From the NCBI RefSeq assembly GCF_000208865.1, contig NC_018393.1:1488001-1552000 (forward strand): a stretch of 64,000 nt of DNA, in the 5' to 3' direction. Both the position numbers and the translations under genes were made by a program. Under the pieces are notes generated by a model. That model was not told the origin of the DNA. It searched no databases and was given only the letters and a program-made list of their open reading frames with translations. Of this stretch, positions 48,101-60,303 are shown one piece after another (positions within the stretch are counted from its first letter, which is position 1; each line of letters begins with the position of its first letter). The DNA is from Neospora caninum Liverpool. Lineage: Eukaryota > Apicomplexa > Conoidasida > Eucoccidiorida > Sarcocystidae.

Positions 48101-51100
48101 CTGCTCTCAGGATCGGAGGCCACTGGTCTGTGTTGTAGATACTGGCATCGATTATGAGCACCCGGACTTACGTGAAAACATGGAAGTGAACCAGGTAGAG
48201 CTGCACGGCAAGCCCGGAATTGACGACGACAACAACGGGGAGATTGACGACATCTACGGGGCCAACATGGTCAGCGATTCCACCGACCCTGCGGATGATC
48301 ACTCTCATGGCACTCACGTGGCCGGAACCATTGGTGCACGGGGAGACAATGGCGTCGGAATAGCTGGTATTGCATGGGCACCCCGTCTCATTGCATGCAA
48401 ATTCTTGAACGCCCGAGGAAGAGTAAGCGTTTGTGTTTCGACTAAAAAAGCCGGTCCAGTTCACGTAACAACTCACGTTTTACCGTACCAACGCATATTT
48501 GGTGATTCAGGATCGTATACGCTAGTAGATTGAAGGGCACTGCTTCGCTTCCAAGACTTCTGGGTGATCTCCAACAGCATATTATCGAATTAAACGGTTT
48601 GCTCTGGTGGGCGCCGGTATATGCTGTGGACAAAAATTTAGTAACCTGAGCTAAGGCGTCAAGTAGGTACAAACTGTAAATGCTCAACTATGTGTTCCTC
48701 CGCATACATGTTGATACTCTCGTTATATGTGCCACTTGTTCGTTATAGACGCTAACTTTCCAACTGAGATAATTTGCCAGATGTGCCAAGAGGTGGAAAC
48801 GGGGAACCGCCCCCCTGGCAGGACATGTTGATATTTGTCTATTTTTCCGTTATTCGAAACGCGATCTGTGTTTCAGGGATTCGACTCAGATGCGCTCCGT
48901 TGCATTAACTATTGCGCCAAAAGAGGCGCCGATATTATGAACCATAGTTGGAGTGGTTCAGATGCAAGTGAAGCTCTTCGTCAAGCAATCGAGCAAACGG
49001 CGCAACAAGGCATCATTCACATCGCCGCAGCAGGTGAGAGACCGAAACGTTTACCTATTTGTTCTAAAGCTGTTTTCAGCGGTTCACAAAGAAATTCACT
49101 CACTCTATAAAAAAACAGCATGGGCAACACGACAGAGAGAATGGGACTCGTTGAAAGTCAACATGCCCTCCACTTGTCGCCGCAGAGAGGATCCCCCCTA
49201 CCGCTTGTCGATCTTCGTTGAGACCATACTCTTCGTCACGAGTGAACATATATTCAGATTTCTTCTTCGTAGAGACAGCTTCATTGGGAACAGAGCTGCA
49301 TCTGCGCTTGTTTTAGGTTTGTTCATTCGGGAAGGAAGAATTTTTTCTTGCGACGTTTGCACATGCGAAGTTTGTAGACTTCCACCCCCCCCCCCATTCA
49401 CATTCTTTGAAAGAGGGAGATATGCAGGCGCTGTTTCTGTGTATAAATTTGCTTGGGGAACTGATTTCGTCACGTTTGGTGGCTGGATATCCTCATACGT
49501 TCGCAGGAAATTCCGGTAGAGACGTCGACGTGACCCCAAATTACCCAGCAGCATTATCGACGGCTGTGGAAGGGCTCATCACAGTCGGAAATATGAAAAT
49601 GGAAAAGCAGCGCGACGGGTCGAAGCATTTTTCCTTGGCTGAATCCAGTAACTATGGAACCAAAAGCGTTCAGATTGCCTTGCCAGGGACGGACATCTAT
49701 TCTACTATTCCTGTGCAAGAGCGCCCGGATGACCCCTATGGATGGAAGACAGGGACATCAATGGCAGCTCCTGCTCTCAGCGGTGAGTCGTTATTCGAAA
49801 TGGCCAGTCACACTACGGTGACATGCGCCTCGTGAACGGCGCATGCTTAGTGACATTATTGATGACAGTCCAGTTTAGGGTTTAGGAGGACGTTTCATGA
49901 TGGCCTTGAGGTTTACAGGCACAACGATGTCTTGGGTTGACAGAGATGGGTGCATGAAAGCGGTGTTGTTTGATCAGAAGCAGAAATGCCGAGGTCAGTC
50001 CCTTCGATGAGGCACAACTCCATAGGTGAGTTGCTGTTGTTCTCTACATGTGTGCAGGAATCGTTGCTTTAATGCTCGCGGCGAATCCTGGACTGAGTGC
50101 AACCCAAATCAGATCTATTTTAATGCAAAGTGTGAACCGGACGCCTGAGCTCTCAACCCGAGTGACATGGGGCGCTATGCCTGACGCGAAACGGTGCCTC
50201 GATGCGGCGCTAGTGACCCCGCCGGAAGGACGGAGACCGGGGAACCCGCCGTCTCATCCTCCCCCCGAGGCTTCACCCCCGGAGTCGTCTCCGCCCGACC
50301 GGCAACATCCTCATCCTCATCCTCCTCGCCCTAATCCCCCCGAGGCTTCACCTCCGGAGCCGTCTCCGCCCAACTGGCAACATCCTCATCCTCATCCTCC
50401 TCGCCCTAATCCCCCCGAGGCTTCACCTCCGGAGCCGTCTCCGCCCAACTGGCAACATCCTCATCCTCATCCTCCTCGCCCTAATCCCCCCGGGGCTTCA
50501 CCTCCGGAGTCGTCTCCGCCCAACTGGCAACATCCTCATCCTCATCCTCCTCGCCCTAATCCCCCCGAGGCTTCACCTCCGCAGTCGTCTCCGCCCGAAC
50601 CTCAACGTCCTTTTTCTCAGTGGCCCCACACTCCACATTTTTTTCATTATCATCCCTACCCTGGATATAATCTTCCTTATTTTACTTACCATCAGTCTCC
50701 TCTTCCTTATGGTCCCTACGGAAGGGATCCTTGTCCTTGTGCTTCCCACCCTTATCCCGCCGACGATTCACCTCTGGGGTCGTATGCGCCCGATCCATCA
50801 CCTCCCCAGTCTTATCCCCCAGAACCTTCACCATCGAAGCCGTCTCCACCAGAGGGTTCTTCTCCGAGAGTCCCTTCGCCTCACCGGCATCCCAGCAGAT
50901 CACGTCTCCCCTCTGCTGTCGAGCCATCTCCACCACCGGCTTCCCCACAGCCGTCACCACACCCCTCTCCACCGGACACTTCTCCAACCAAGCCTTCTAC
51001 CCCCCCGCCTTCTCCATCCCAAGATCCTGAAGGTCGTCGGGAACCATCCGAAGAGGATGATCATAAATCCCTGAGTGACAAATCAACTTCCCACTCATCG

Positions 51101-51181
51101 GAAGGTCATGCTGGGGCCACCCCCCTCGCCCGAGTAGGAGTTCTCGCTGTTTTTTTAACTGTTGTAGGATTAATTGTGTGA
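45187..51181 (+). CDS. SUB1: SUB1-like microneme subtilisin protease
   Basis: Secreted serine protease of family S8; the T. gondii and N. caninum SUB1 proteins are microneme proteases that trim surface adhesins. Exons: 45187-45439, 45806-45978, 46049-46266, 46467-46807, 47557-47705, 48111-48422, 48877-49033, 49507-49782, 50058-51181; phases agree (1000 residues). A signal peptide opens the protein (HILLACSVLIVLLCMDARG). A prodomain of about 300 residues follows, ending near NDPLLHELWALDPLNMRAAW. Catalytic residues: Asp388 in VVDTGID, His444 in HSHGTHVAGT, Asn536 in AAAGNSG (oxyanion), Ser619 in GTSMAAP. After about residue 690 comes a Pro/His-rich spacer with 25-residue repeats, then a Pro/Ser-rich stretch and a hydrophobic end (VGVLAVFLTVVGLIV) typical of a GPI signal. 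Exon 3 is the least certain: it fits phase and splice sites, but its peptide is not recognised. Confidence 0.9.
50261..50610 (+). repeat. 75-bp coding minisatellite in SUB1
   Basis: Four full 75-base units begin at 50261, 50336, 50411 and 50486, with a partial fifth at 50561. Each encodes 25 residues of the form PPEASPPEPSPPNWQ followed by HPHPHPPRPN. The second and third units are identical at the DNA level, a sign of recent duplication. The repeats sit between the protease domain and the GPI signal. Confidence 0.95.
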
Positions 51182-54100
51182 TGTCCCCGTCACATCTGGA
51201 CGTACACGAAAGCGTACTTCCATAGAGTTAGAGGTGAAACACGGCATTTTTTGCCTAAGCAAATTGGGTAGCATGAATACACTTACCACTACGACACTCA
51301 AATGTGGCAGAAAACGCTGTTTTTTTTAAGAATACGCCGCTGTGAAACAAGTGGGGTGTCGTCGCCATGGAGGCGAGAGCGATTCTGTGACGCTGCGGTG
51401 TAGCGTTGTTTTCGTATGTCCAGGTATCTAGCCGTGCCGTCGGCATTTGGTCGTGTTTCTCTTGTAAAGTAGTAGACCGATCCTGCATGCGAGTGGCACA
51501 CGTGCCGTTGCTCGATGGGTGCATACATTTATGCAGTGTGTGCATATTTCGGAAATAATGGCGCGGCGTCGTGTGCTAAGAGTTTCTCGCCGCCAGCGAT
51601 CATTTGCTGATCTTTCTCCGTAGGCCTAACAGATATTCAGTTCTGTTTACAAGGGATGCCTGTCCTCAGTCCTCAATCTCTTCAGATGGGTAATCTGTTG
51701 GTGCTACCACAACACTCAAGGTGTAACATTCGGGTTCTTGGATGCGTCCTAGAACTTGTAAATGTGCACTTCTATCAAACTGGATAGAATATTCGTGCGT
51801 GAGGGAGAGATCTCGTGAAATGTAGATTGATTTTTTTTTTTCCCTGATATCGGGTCGCCTCTCAAAATCGGCAGCCAGGAATCCGCTTCCTGGTGATGGT
51901 GTTCTTCGTCCATAATTTTTTTTGAGACCTTCAAGTGAGAGGATATTTTCCTCACCTTTTTTTCATTTGAAGGGGACGGTGTACAAAAGTCGGAGGTGGT
52001 ACAGAGGGTGAAGAAGAGGAAACGTTGGGTTCATACGAATTGGCATTGGAAGAAAAAAGCTGTGTACTCGATGATAACAGTCAAATGCAGCTCAATGAAT
52101 GCAGTCGTTCGGTGTTTCTTTCAACTTGTTTCCAGCTGGAATACCAGAAACTCAAAAGTACCAAAACAATGTGGATGTTGTTTAAAATCTTTCCAGATGG
52201 TTGGAAAACACGTTCGCTGCTCTCTCTTCAGGTCATACTGGGTAGATCAAGGTGTGAGGCTGGAACCCGCAGGCGACAGGCAGTGTAGAATACTAGGGAG
52301 AACCTACCGGGTTGAGCTCATTTTGTCGGGGTTCTCAATGGGAGTATTGAGTAACTTCTCATTCCAGTGCTAGGTTCGAGGCAATATAGTTGCCTCTGTT
52401 ATATTTTTTCCTTGTGACGGTAGCGCAGAGAGGGTACCTGGGTCACAGCGTTTGACATCAGGATATTTACTGTGAACGGCTCACTCCAGTGCGTCCCTCC
52501 TGGCATCTGAGAAGAGCTCGGAGAGAAAACGATACGCGCGCGCTATCCCCTCCAGTGACAGACGTAGGATACCATTGCGGCAGGATGCTGGGAAAACAGC
52601 AGCAGGGTAGTTGATTCCGATTTTAAAAGCCGGAGATGGAAGGCGCAGTACGCGGGATGGCCAGGTCGGTACAGCGCGCTTCCGAGGGAACAGTCTGTCT
52701 GCGGTTGATTAGGCATTAAATAGGTACGCAGAAGAAAGGGCGTTCCTAAGATGTGAATGGTATAGATAACTTTGTTTCGACCTTCACCGATGTCGTTGTA
52801 GTTCCTCTAGCTCGTGTATTCTGGACACCCGTTTACAAGGAAGATGCAGTGGACACAAATGCTGCGATATCTACGAACCGTTTTATTCTTTTAGAGGCTA
52901 TGCACAGCTTGTCACAGGTATCTGCTCCTGGAGCGCTCCTACTTTTATCGTGATGCGACATGTGTGTTTTTCGACGATCGGAGTACTCAAAAAGAGCCTC
53001 CAGGGCGCCCCCTAAGAGAATCTCTTCCGTTAAATCACTGAGTACCGGTCAAACGCATGGTAGGCAACTCTCGCACGTTTGAAAAAGAATTCTGCAGTAG
53101 TCTCCGTGGCCTCGGCAAACAAGGAAACGCCATGTTTCGCGTCAACTTTAAATCAAACCTGTACGAAAGCTCGAGCATGGGGAGTGGGAGGACAAGACCG
53201 CGAGACGCAGCCTTCCTCCCCACATTGGCAAGAGGCACCTGCTAGGCAGTTGGTGCTTCCTAACCTTGCAAGCAGCGAATGGAACACGACAGGTTTGCGG
53301 TGGGGGGCTTTGCACGGGCTCCTCTTCCTGAAAACAAAACCTCTCAGTCTATGCGGTTTGCTTCCAGGCACATTTTGCACAGATCGGGCTTCTTCTTTTC
53401 GGTTACTTTTCGTCCTCGCCTAAGAGCCAAGAAAAAGACAGTTTCTCATTAGACAATCTCACCGTAGTACAACGAACTTCGCTGAAGCCGGAGGCAACCC
53501 TGCCTTAGGTATTTTTTGTCAAGAAAACCGTGTGCAACATGTTTCAGGCTCTCTTCTGCTGGTGATATGCCCCCACATTCTCTTCCTACCTTAAAAAGGA
53601 CCACTTAGTGTCCTAGGAAAAGCTGTTCTGTGACGCGTCTTCCTGATATCGAAGACAAATCGGAATGGAAAATCTGGGGCTTCACTGGAGGCGACGGCTC
53701 TCTGTGCCGCTCATGGTTTTCGGCTTTTCTCTTCTGGTAGGATGTGCCTGCGTGAGAGTCAGACATCCGCCGTTGCCAGCCGCAAGAGGACTAACGCAAA
53801 CAATAGCTTAAGTAGGCTTCGTTCATCCTCATCTGGCTCGTAGAAGATCTCGTTCGTGGACGGCAACACAATGCATACGCGCGGAGAGAAAGCGTGTGTA
53901 CAGGGGTTTCGATAAGCTGTTTGATCTCCTCTTTTTCAACATATGCATGGAATTAACGCATTTTGTGCCTGCGATACACAGTCCCTCACATCGTGCATGT
54001 ATAGATTATATGTGCAAATGCATACTCACACATACTCAGTTTCACGCTTGTACACGCGAGCAAGTGAAATGACTTCTCTGTTCCGTGTCTTCGTGGCTTT

Positions 54101-56150
54101 CGCGTGCCACGTGCTCATGGCAGTTAGGTTAAAATTTCTCGACAGTTGAAAATTCTGGATGGTCTAAGATGTGTTATATCCATCGACTTGGTGCCGAAAC
54201 GAGCGACAGGTTTTGCTTGTGTAAGATGACGGCACGCTGTCAACATTTTCTTTGATAATGCTAGTGACTTTCCCATGAGGCTATCGATACAACAGCTCCA
54301 AACCGCTTTCAGTGGAGCCTGAGCCGTTGACATCGGGCATCGCACCCCCAGCGGCGAGGCCGTGGCAGAGGAGGGGGACAACAAAGAATAGAAACAGAAG
54401 AGAAAGAGCATGAATAACGAGCAAATGATGCAGTCTTCTATTAATGTAAGGAGGGTTAAAGTTCAAATACATACTCATCCTTGTTTAGTTCTACATCTTC
54501 ACATCGAACACAAGCAGTCTGGTTACCATGCACTGGAAATGGCCGGCCATTCTCGACGTTGTCTCGATTGAAGGTGCTGGTCATAGTATATCATCGGCGC
54601 ATCCGCAATTTCTGTGAGAGCCTGTATGTTTTGGAAGTTCCGAAACTGCAAGATCGTTTTTCACCAGCAGGATGGCGTGTTAGGTTAACAGGCGGGAGTC
54701 AGTTCTCTGTTAACGGAGTCAACTCTCGGCCAGCAGCCAGAGCCTCTCCACGGTTATGGAGAGGGTCGCTATCATCAGTGCTCTTTGATCTATGAGCACT
54801 CCATGCTGACCAGGTAAGTACAGGAAGAGGGTTCTGAAAAGCTAGCTGACGTTGGAGAAACTGTTCGTGCGCATGCCACTGCGAGAGGCATCCGGATGGG
54901 GATTACATTGTGAAAATCGCACCGGCGCGTCAGTCTTAAACACGGGACAGATAGTATCCTGTCCTGACTACTACAGTTATCTGGATCCTCATTCTTTCAC
55001 ACGTTTAGGTTGCTCGATGGTTTCTTACATGGTTTGGCATATGTGTTGTATAGTGTCCAGAGTCGCAAACTGTACGAGTTTTCTGCGTCAAAACAACAAG
55101 CGAGCATCCTACAGAGCCGGTCTGTTGTCATCCCACAGTTTCGCTTTCCTGAATGTTCAGGCTTCTCAAAAGTGGAAATCTCTGAGGGTATAAGCGGCCC
55201 TTCACCGACTGTGGAGTCAGTGTTGTTCCTTTTTTTCACTGATTGATCAAATGAGTGTGCCGAACAGCTATCTTCTAAGCTGCTTTAATCGTGGACGCTC
55301 ACTGTCGTCTCCGTGGCTCCAGTGCGTGCCCCCCTTTCAGCAGGCTGCCCCGAAACGCTGACCCATGGATGTATTTCGGGCGAAAACACGTTTTTCTCTC
55401 TGGGATTTGTGTCTGAAACTCATTTTTGCACGTCTGTCTCTACCTCAGAATTCCTGAACAGCGATGCGATTTCGGCAGCAGCGCTCTCAGAGATCCGTTT
55501 CTCAGGAAAAAGGAAGTAAAATGATCACGTACTCACCTTGCGATGTCAAGTCTAGGCTTCCCTGAGAGCAGCTGTCGAGTAGATCTGCCTTTTGCCGCGT
55601 ACGGAGTTTTGAGATTCTTCTGGAACCTTGAGGGAAGTACCTTATCACCTGGTCGTCAAGTGATTCATGCTGGGGCCTCAAGAATGAATAGAGACAAGCG
55701 CCTCTTGGCACCAAAAACAGTCCTCAGTTGCTCGTCAAAACCTGCAAATTCTCTTTCCAGCCTCATTCGTACATGAGTCCCGTATGGACTACAGCATATA
55801 TAGAGACAAATATATGTATACAGGTAGAGACAGCGGCATTTGTGTAGTCATCAATATATAGTATATATACATATATATACTTGTAACTTTTTCGCTTACC
55901 CAATCGACATTAAGAAGTGTTGTGCCATGTTGCTGCTGTGAATGGCTACTTCACAATCATCTGCAACTTAGCTGTATATGTATATATATATATATATATA
56001 TACACGCAAACGTAAAAAGAACCGAACTGGATTCTAGGGAACGTCCATTCGGCCTCTCTCTTGAGAACGCGAAGGAAAACAGAGCTCCCTTGATAACCAA
56101 ATAACCAAATACATATATGTACAAATATATGGATACGCATACTTTACAGA
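51182..56150. other. Convergent gene-poor region between SUB1 and presenilin
   Basis: SUB1 and presenilin converge here, so both 3' UTRs and polyadenylation sites should lie inside, but 5 kb is more than these need. No frame on either strand could be joined into a gene. A minus-strand frame at 54281-54478 starts with a hydrophobic stretch (LLVIHALSLLFLFFVVPLLC) that resembles a signal peptide; it has no recognisable partner exon. TA microsatellites occur near 55850-56000. Confidence 0.5.
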
Positions 56151-56644
56151 TCATCCCATCATAGAAAGAACCCACATATTATGCACATGCTGTATGACGG
56201 CCAAGCTGTAGTTTCGCACTGGGGCTCTGATGAGATCTTCAAAAGCCACAGAAGGGAAGCCCACGCAGAGCTGCAGCAGTCGTCAGAAGAAGGCGTCCAC
56301 TGAAATGAGAAAATCTGCCTGCAAGAATGCACGCCCGAAAAAACGCGTTCAGAGGTCCCTCGCAACAGTTTTTTTAAGCAAACCGAGTAAACTGGGAGAG
56401 GAGCAAAGACGATCGTAATGGCAAGACTGACAAAAAATAGAGCAACGCACTAGATGGCCTCGATTGTTAGCTCTACGTAAGGCAGCCGTGTGAAGAAACT
56501 GTGTAGAAGGGCGGCAGCACTAGCACTCAACCGGAAACAGAGCACTGTACGTGATATACGGATCAGTCACCCATATTTTTCTGCCAGACTCGGAACTTCG
56601 TACACGTAATGTGTGCATACATGTATACATGCATACGGGTGTAC

Positions 56645-56678
<34 letters not shown>

Positions 56679-59600
56679 TATTTGTGTGTCTGTATCCACC
56701 CATTATACATATCCATATATATAATAGCACATACATACATCAAGCGAATATATATATATACATTATATAGGTCCGATTTCATAGTTAGACAACTTTCTTC
56801 TTCATACCTGGGGCTCGACAAAGTAGAAGATGCCAGCTCCAACTCCTAGTCCGAGGATAATCGAGAGCGGAAGGGCTGGAAGGAAGGGGCGCGAACCAAA
56901 GGTCGTTCCAAGAGAGGTGATCACCAGCCCCTGAAAAGTCAGAAAACATAATGTCGGAGCGAAGAGAACGGCATGTACAATTCTGCGCGATTATCGTGTT
57001 GTAACACAAACGCGCCTTTAGCCCGCTCTGAATGTTCTGTGGGGGAATCGAATAAGCATGCCGGGACACTGCACTCGGGAATGTTGTTTCCACATCTTTC
57101 ACATTCACTAGGTTAGTGAAAAACCGTATTCTTTCCGCATGTTATCGCAAACATGCCGACGGTGACAGCGCCTTACCGCCCAAACAGCAACGCTTGCTGC
57201 CAGTCCAGCTTCGAAACTCCAGCTCGTCAGGCTGAGGGGAGGGAAAAAAGCGCAGAAGTGAAAGCACTACTGATTCGTGCAATCAGCCTATCGTGTATGC
57301 GCCGTTAGGTATGGCATCTTCAATGCGACTGCACCCTCACTGTCGTCATCCTGAGCGCGTTTGTAGACAGGCAAAAGGGCGGAGACCTGCATGCGTACGT
57401 TTCTACGGCAATATACATTAGATGTATTGAGACATGCCCCCACAGAAGGGTAGCCCCGTAGGCGCTCCAGTACGTATATACGCATCCCGCCGGGATCTGT
57501 CGCTCACTTGCATGCAAGGAGAGAATAGAAGACGAAATCGCCCAGGCCCAGCATGGCTCGTCCGTTGCCGCGACGCAACCTGTGTAGCTGCCGCTTGGCG
57601 ACGGCGATCTCTATTTCTAAAGTCCTCTCCCTCTCTTCAGCTGCCTCGCCCTCACCGCTGTGGCCCGCCAGGCCCGCAGCAGGTTGTCCCTCTACAGTTT
57701 CGCCCCCTCGCTCTTCTCGGTTGGTTACACCGTTTCTCGGTGGACCAGTGTGTGTCGAAAATTTTCTGTGCGCACCCCCTTCCTGTTTCTCTCCGTCCCT
57801 TATGGTCTCCTTCAGTTCTCGGCCAGTAGTCGCGAGGCATGCTTCAGTTCGGTGACGCCCTTCGCCTTCGCGCTCTGCATTTCTAATCACTCTCGGTTCT
57901 GCCCCGCCCCTCGCCGCCCCACGGAGTGTGCGTACACTCAGCTGTCCGAACGCTGCCACCGGAAGCTCATGGACACCTCTGAGCGTCTCGCCACTTCCTC
58001 TGCTTTGTGTTTCTGCTGGACAAGGTTGTTTTCTTCGAGCCTCTGAAGGCGAGCTGCGTTCTTCTCTGGAAGAAGGCTGGCTGTCGCCAGGTGCGGCCGA
58101 CGCATATGACGCCTGCTGCCGCCTCCGGGTTTCTGCGTGAACGCGTGCTCGCTCATCTTGAATGATAAATCCAGCTTCCAGGGGCTCCAAACGCATGTTC
58201 TGCTTTACAAGATAGTTTCGTATGCTGTCCGGTTCCAGCAGACGCACCCGAACGCGTGCTTCGCTTCCGGTGTAGCCAATCACCGTTGCGGTCTCCCCCT
58301 GCTCCAGTTGTAAGCGCGGCTCAGCTTGCAACCGTAGCGCCCCGGGTGTACGCATACCTGAAGGGCGTTCCCAGACTGAAGAAACACCCGGTCCTGTCGG
58401 TTCAGGGGCCATCGGCGCCGATCTAACGGACTCACCCGACAGCAGGGGACGAGCGACAGAGGCTTCATAGGCGAGCAACGGCATTGGTCGGGCGTCGGCA
58501 GCGCTTGTGCCCTGTAGAATCCAACGGAGCGGTCCCCATGGCGAGAGAACTGGAAAAAGGAACGCGAGGCCACGAAGAGCGAGGCGGAGACAGGAACAAA
58601 AAGCAAGCACATCAGAGCCAACCGGCGCCTGAGGAAATCGAATTTCGGTCGAAGCCTACAAGGTGAAATGGTACGAATGGTTAAAACGTGTCGGCGCGCT
58701 GCAGCGTTTTCGAAACGCATAGCACGAGCCTGCGGCTGTATGTACAGTCCACCAAACGCGGGGCATTTGGGCCTAATCGACACAAACCAGGTAACTGGCA
58801 AGTATTTGCTCCTCTGCGTGCTGCCATCTCTTGGGGAAGACAGCACAAAGACACTTCACCCCGCGAAAAAACTCGGAACGCCAAGCTTCAGCTAGCCGGG
58901 TTACTTTCGTAAAAAGATCCAAGCTGTGCGCCAGGCACAGCACGCAACAGGAGCGTGGCCGCACGACTTAAAATCGAAGAGGGAGTTCCGAGAAATATAA
59001 ACGTTTTTCTCCGAAGTTCAACGCAAGGCCCCCTCGCCATCACGCGATTTCAAGCAGTCACGCTGCGCGCGGAAAGCGCAAGCGATTGCCCGTCAGAAGA
59101 GGTGCGTCTTCTTTTGTTCTTCGTTACATGCTCACCTGCAAAGAGATCCCAAGCAGCCATACAGAGGAGAAGCACTGTCGTCGGCGTCGACGGAGATTCC
59201 GGACTATAGTTGACACCGAAGTGAAGCAGAAGAACGTGGAGGGTGAAGGCCGAGGCGACTGATATGGCCACGAGAAGCTGACTGCGGATTCCGATGGGGG
59301 CGAGCCAGAGAAGAACAAATGCGCCCCCCAAACTTAGGTTCCAGAGAGCGACAAGCACGAGCACAGTGTCCGGTTGTGGCAGGAACGAGACAGTGGAGAC
59401 GTGTTCTGGAATCTTCGCCAGCAGACCGATGAGATGCGACAGGAAAAAACACAGACGCTTTCGGTCTTCTGAACCGATAACGTCCCTGTTCGCTGCGTCG
59501 GTTTCGGGAGGGACACCGTGGTTCTTGTCGGCGAGAAGTGTGTCGCTGGAGAAAGATGCGTTCGCCGTGAATCCACCTTCCTCAGGTTGCAAATACCTGC

Positions 59601-60303
59601 ATGTAAAGAGATATATTGCTCCTCCGCAGCCAGCAGCCAGACTGAAAGAGGCCGATGAAGCCATCACGTAATAGAGAAATCGATGCCATCCTCGGCGCAC
59701 GGCAAGAGCCAGACAAAAGGTGAGAACGGCGACGTAGATGAGCACGTCTAAGCTCAGATCGAAAACCGTCGAGAAAAAGATCCCACAAAAAGAACTGAAA
59801 ATGTGGCACACCGCGCCAAGGCCTCGAGAAAAATCTCGGACCAAACTGCGCGTTTGACGCAAGGACGAAGAAGAGGGGAAAGAGGGGAGGCGCGCAGCAT
59901 CTCCCTCAGAAGAATGAGGATCCGACGAAGAGGACGGCGAAAGAAGAGAGGGAGCTGTGAGCGGAGAAACGGGACGGGGGAAAAGGGCAAACGAAGAAGA
60001 GGTCAGAACGAAGGACAGGAGCGTTGCAGTGAGCATGCAGATGATTACAGGACGAAGGAGACCTGTGACAAGAAGCGTCGCCACTTGCTTCGCTTCCTTC
60101 CGAAGAGCAGCTACAAGTTGACCATGAATGACTTCAAGCCTCTGAATCCTCGACGCACCTGGATGTATGCCGTCCCTATCGAAATTTCTTGGGGGTGCAC
60201 GGTCAGAGGGGGAAGAATCCGACACGAGAGGCACGCGCGGCGCTGGGCCAGTCCCCTCGCTCTCGGCCCCCAACCCAGACGGGAAACCACGAAGCTCTCG
60301 CAT
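56151..60303 (-). CDS. Presenilin, gamma-secretase-type aspartyl protease
   Basis: Presenilins are multipass membrane proteases that cut other membrane proteins inside the bilayer. Exons (minus): 60303-59136, 58549-57508, 57231-57177, 56930-56808 and probably 56270-56151; phases agree (about 835 residues). Marks: six to seven hydrophobic segments in exon 1; first aspartate at 386 in AAWDLFAV, continuing LSPWGPLRW across the splice as in YDLxAVLxPxGPL; second aspartate at 727 in GLGDFVFYSLL; and PALPLSI at 773-779, the PAL motif of this clan. The long loop between the aspartates (about 340 residues) is polar and low complexity. The residue before the first Asp is Trp where Tyr is usual. The last exon is uncertain: acceptors ending at 56271 and about 30 bases upstream are both in phase but give different tails, and the unspliced frame stops two codons after the donor (EPQV). 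An alternative identity as signal peptide peptidase is disfavoured by the N-terminal topology and GLGDFVFYS. Confidence 0.85.
56646..56677. repeat. TA microsatellite in presenilin intron
   Basis: About 30 bases of alternating A and T in the intron between the PAL-motif exon and the proposed last exon. A second TA run lies near 55979-56001 outside the gene. Confidence 0.9.

Noticed and set aside
49874..49886. Interstitial telomere repeat (TTTAGGG) in a SUB1 intron
   Set aside because: Only about two units are present, well within chance.
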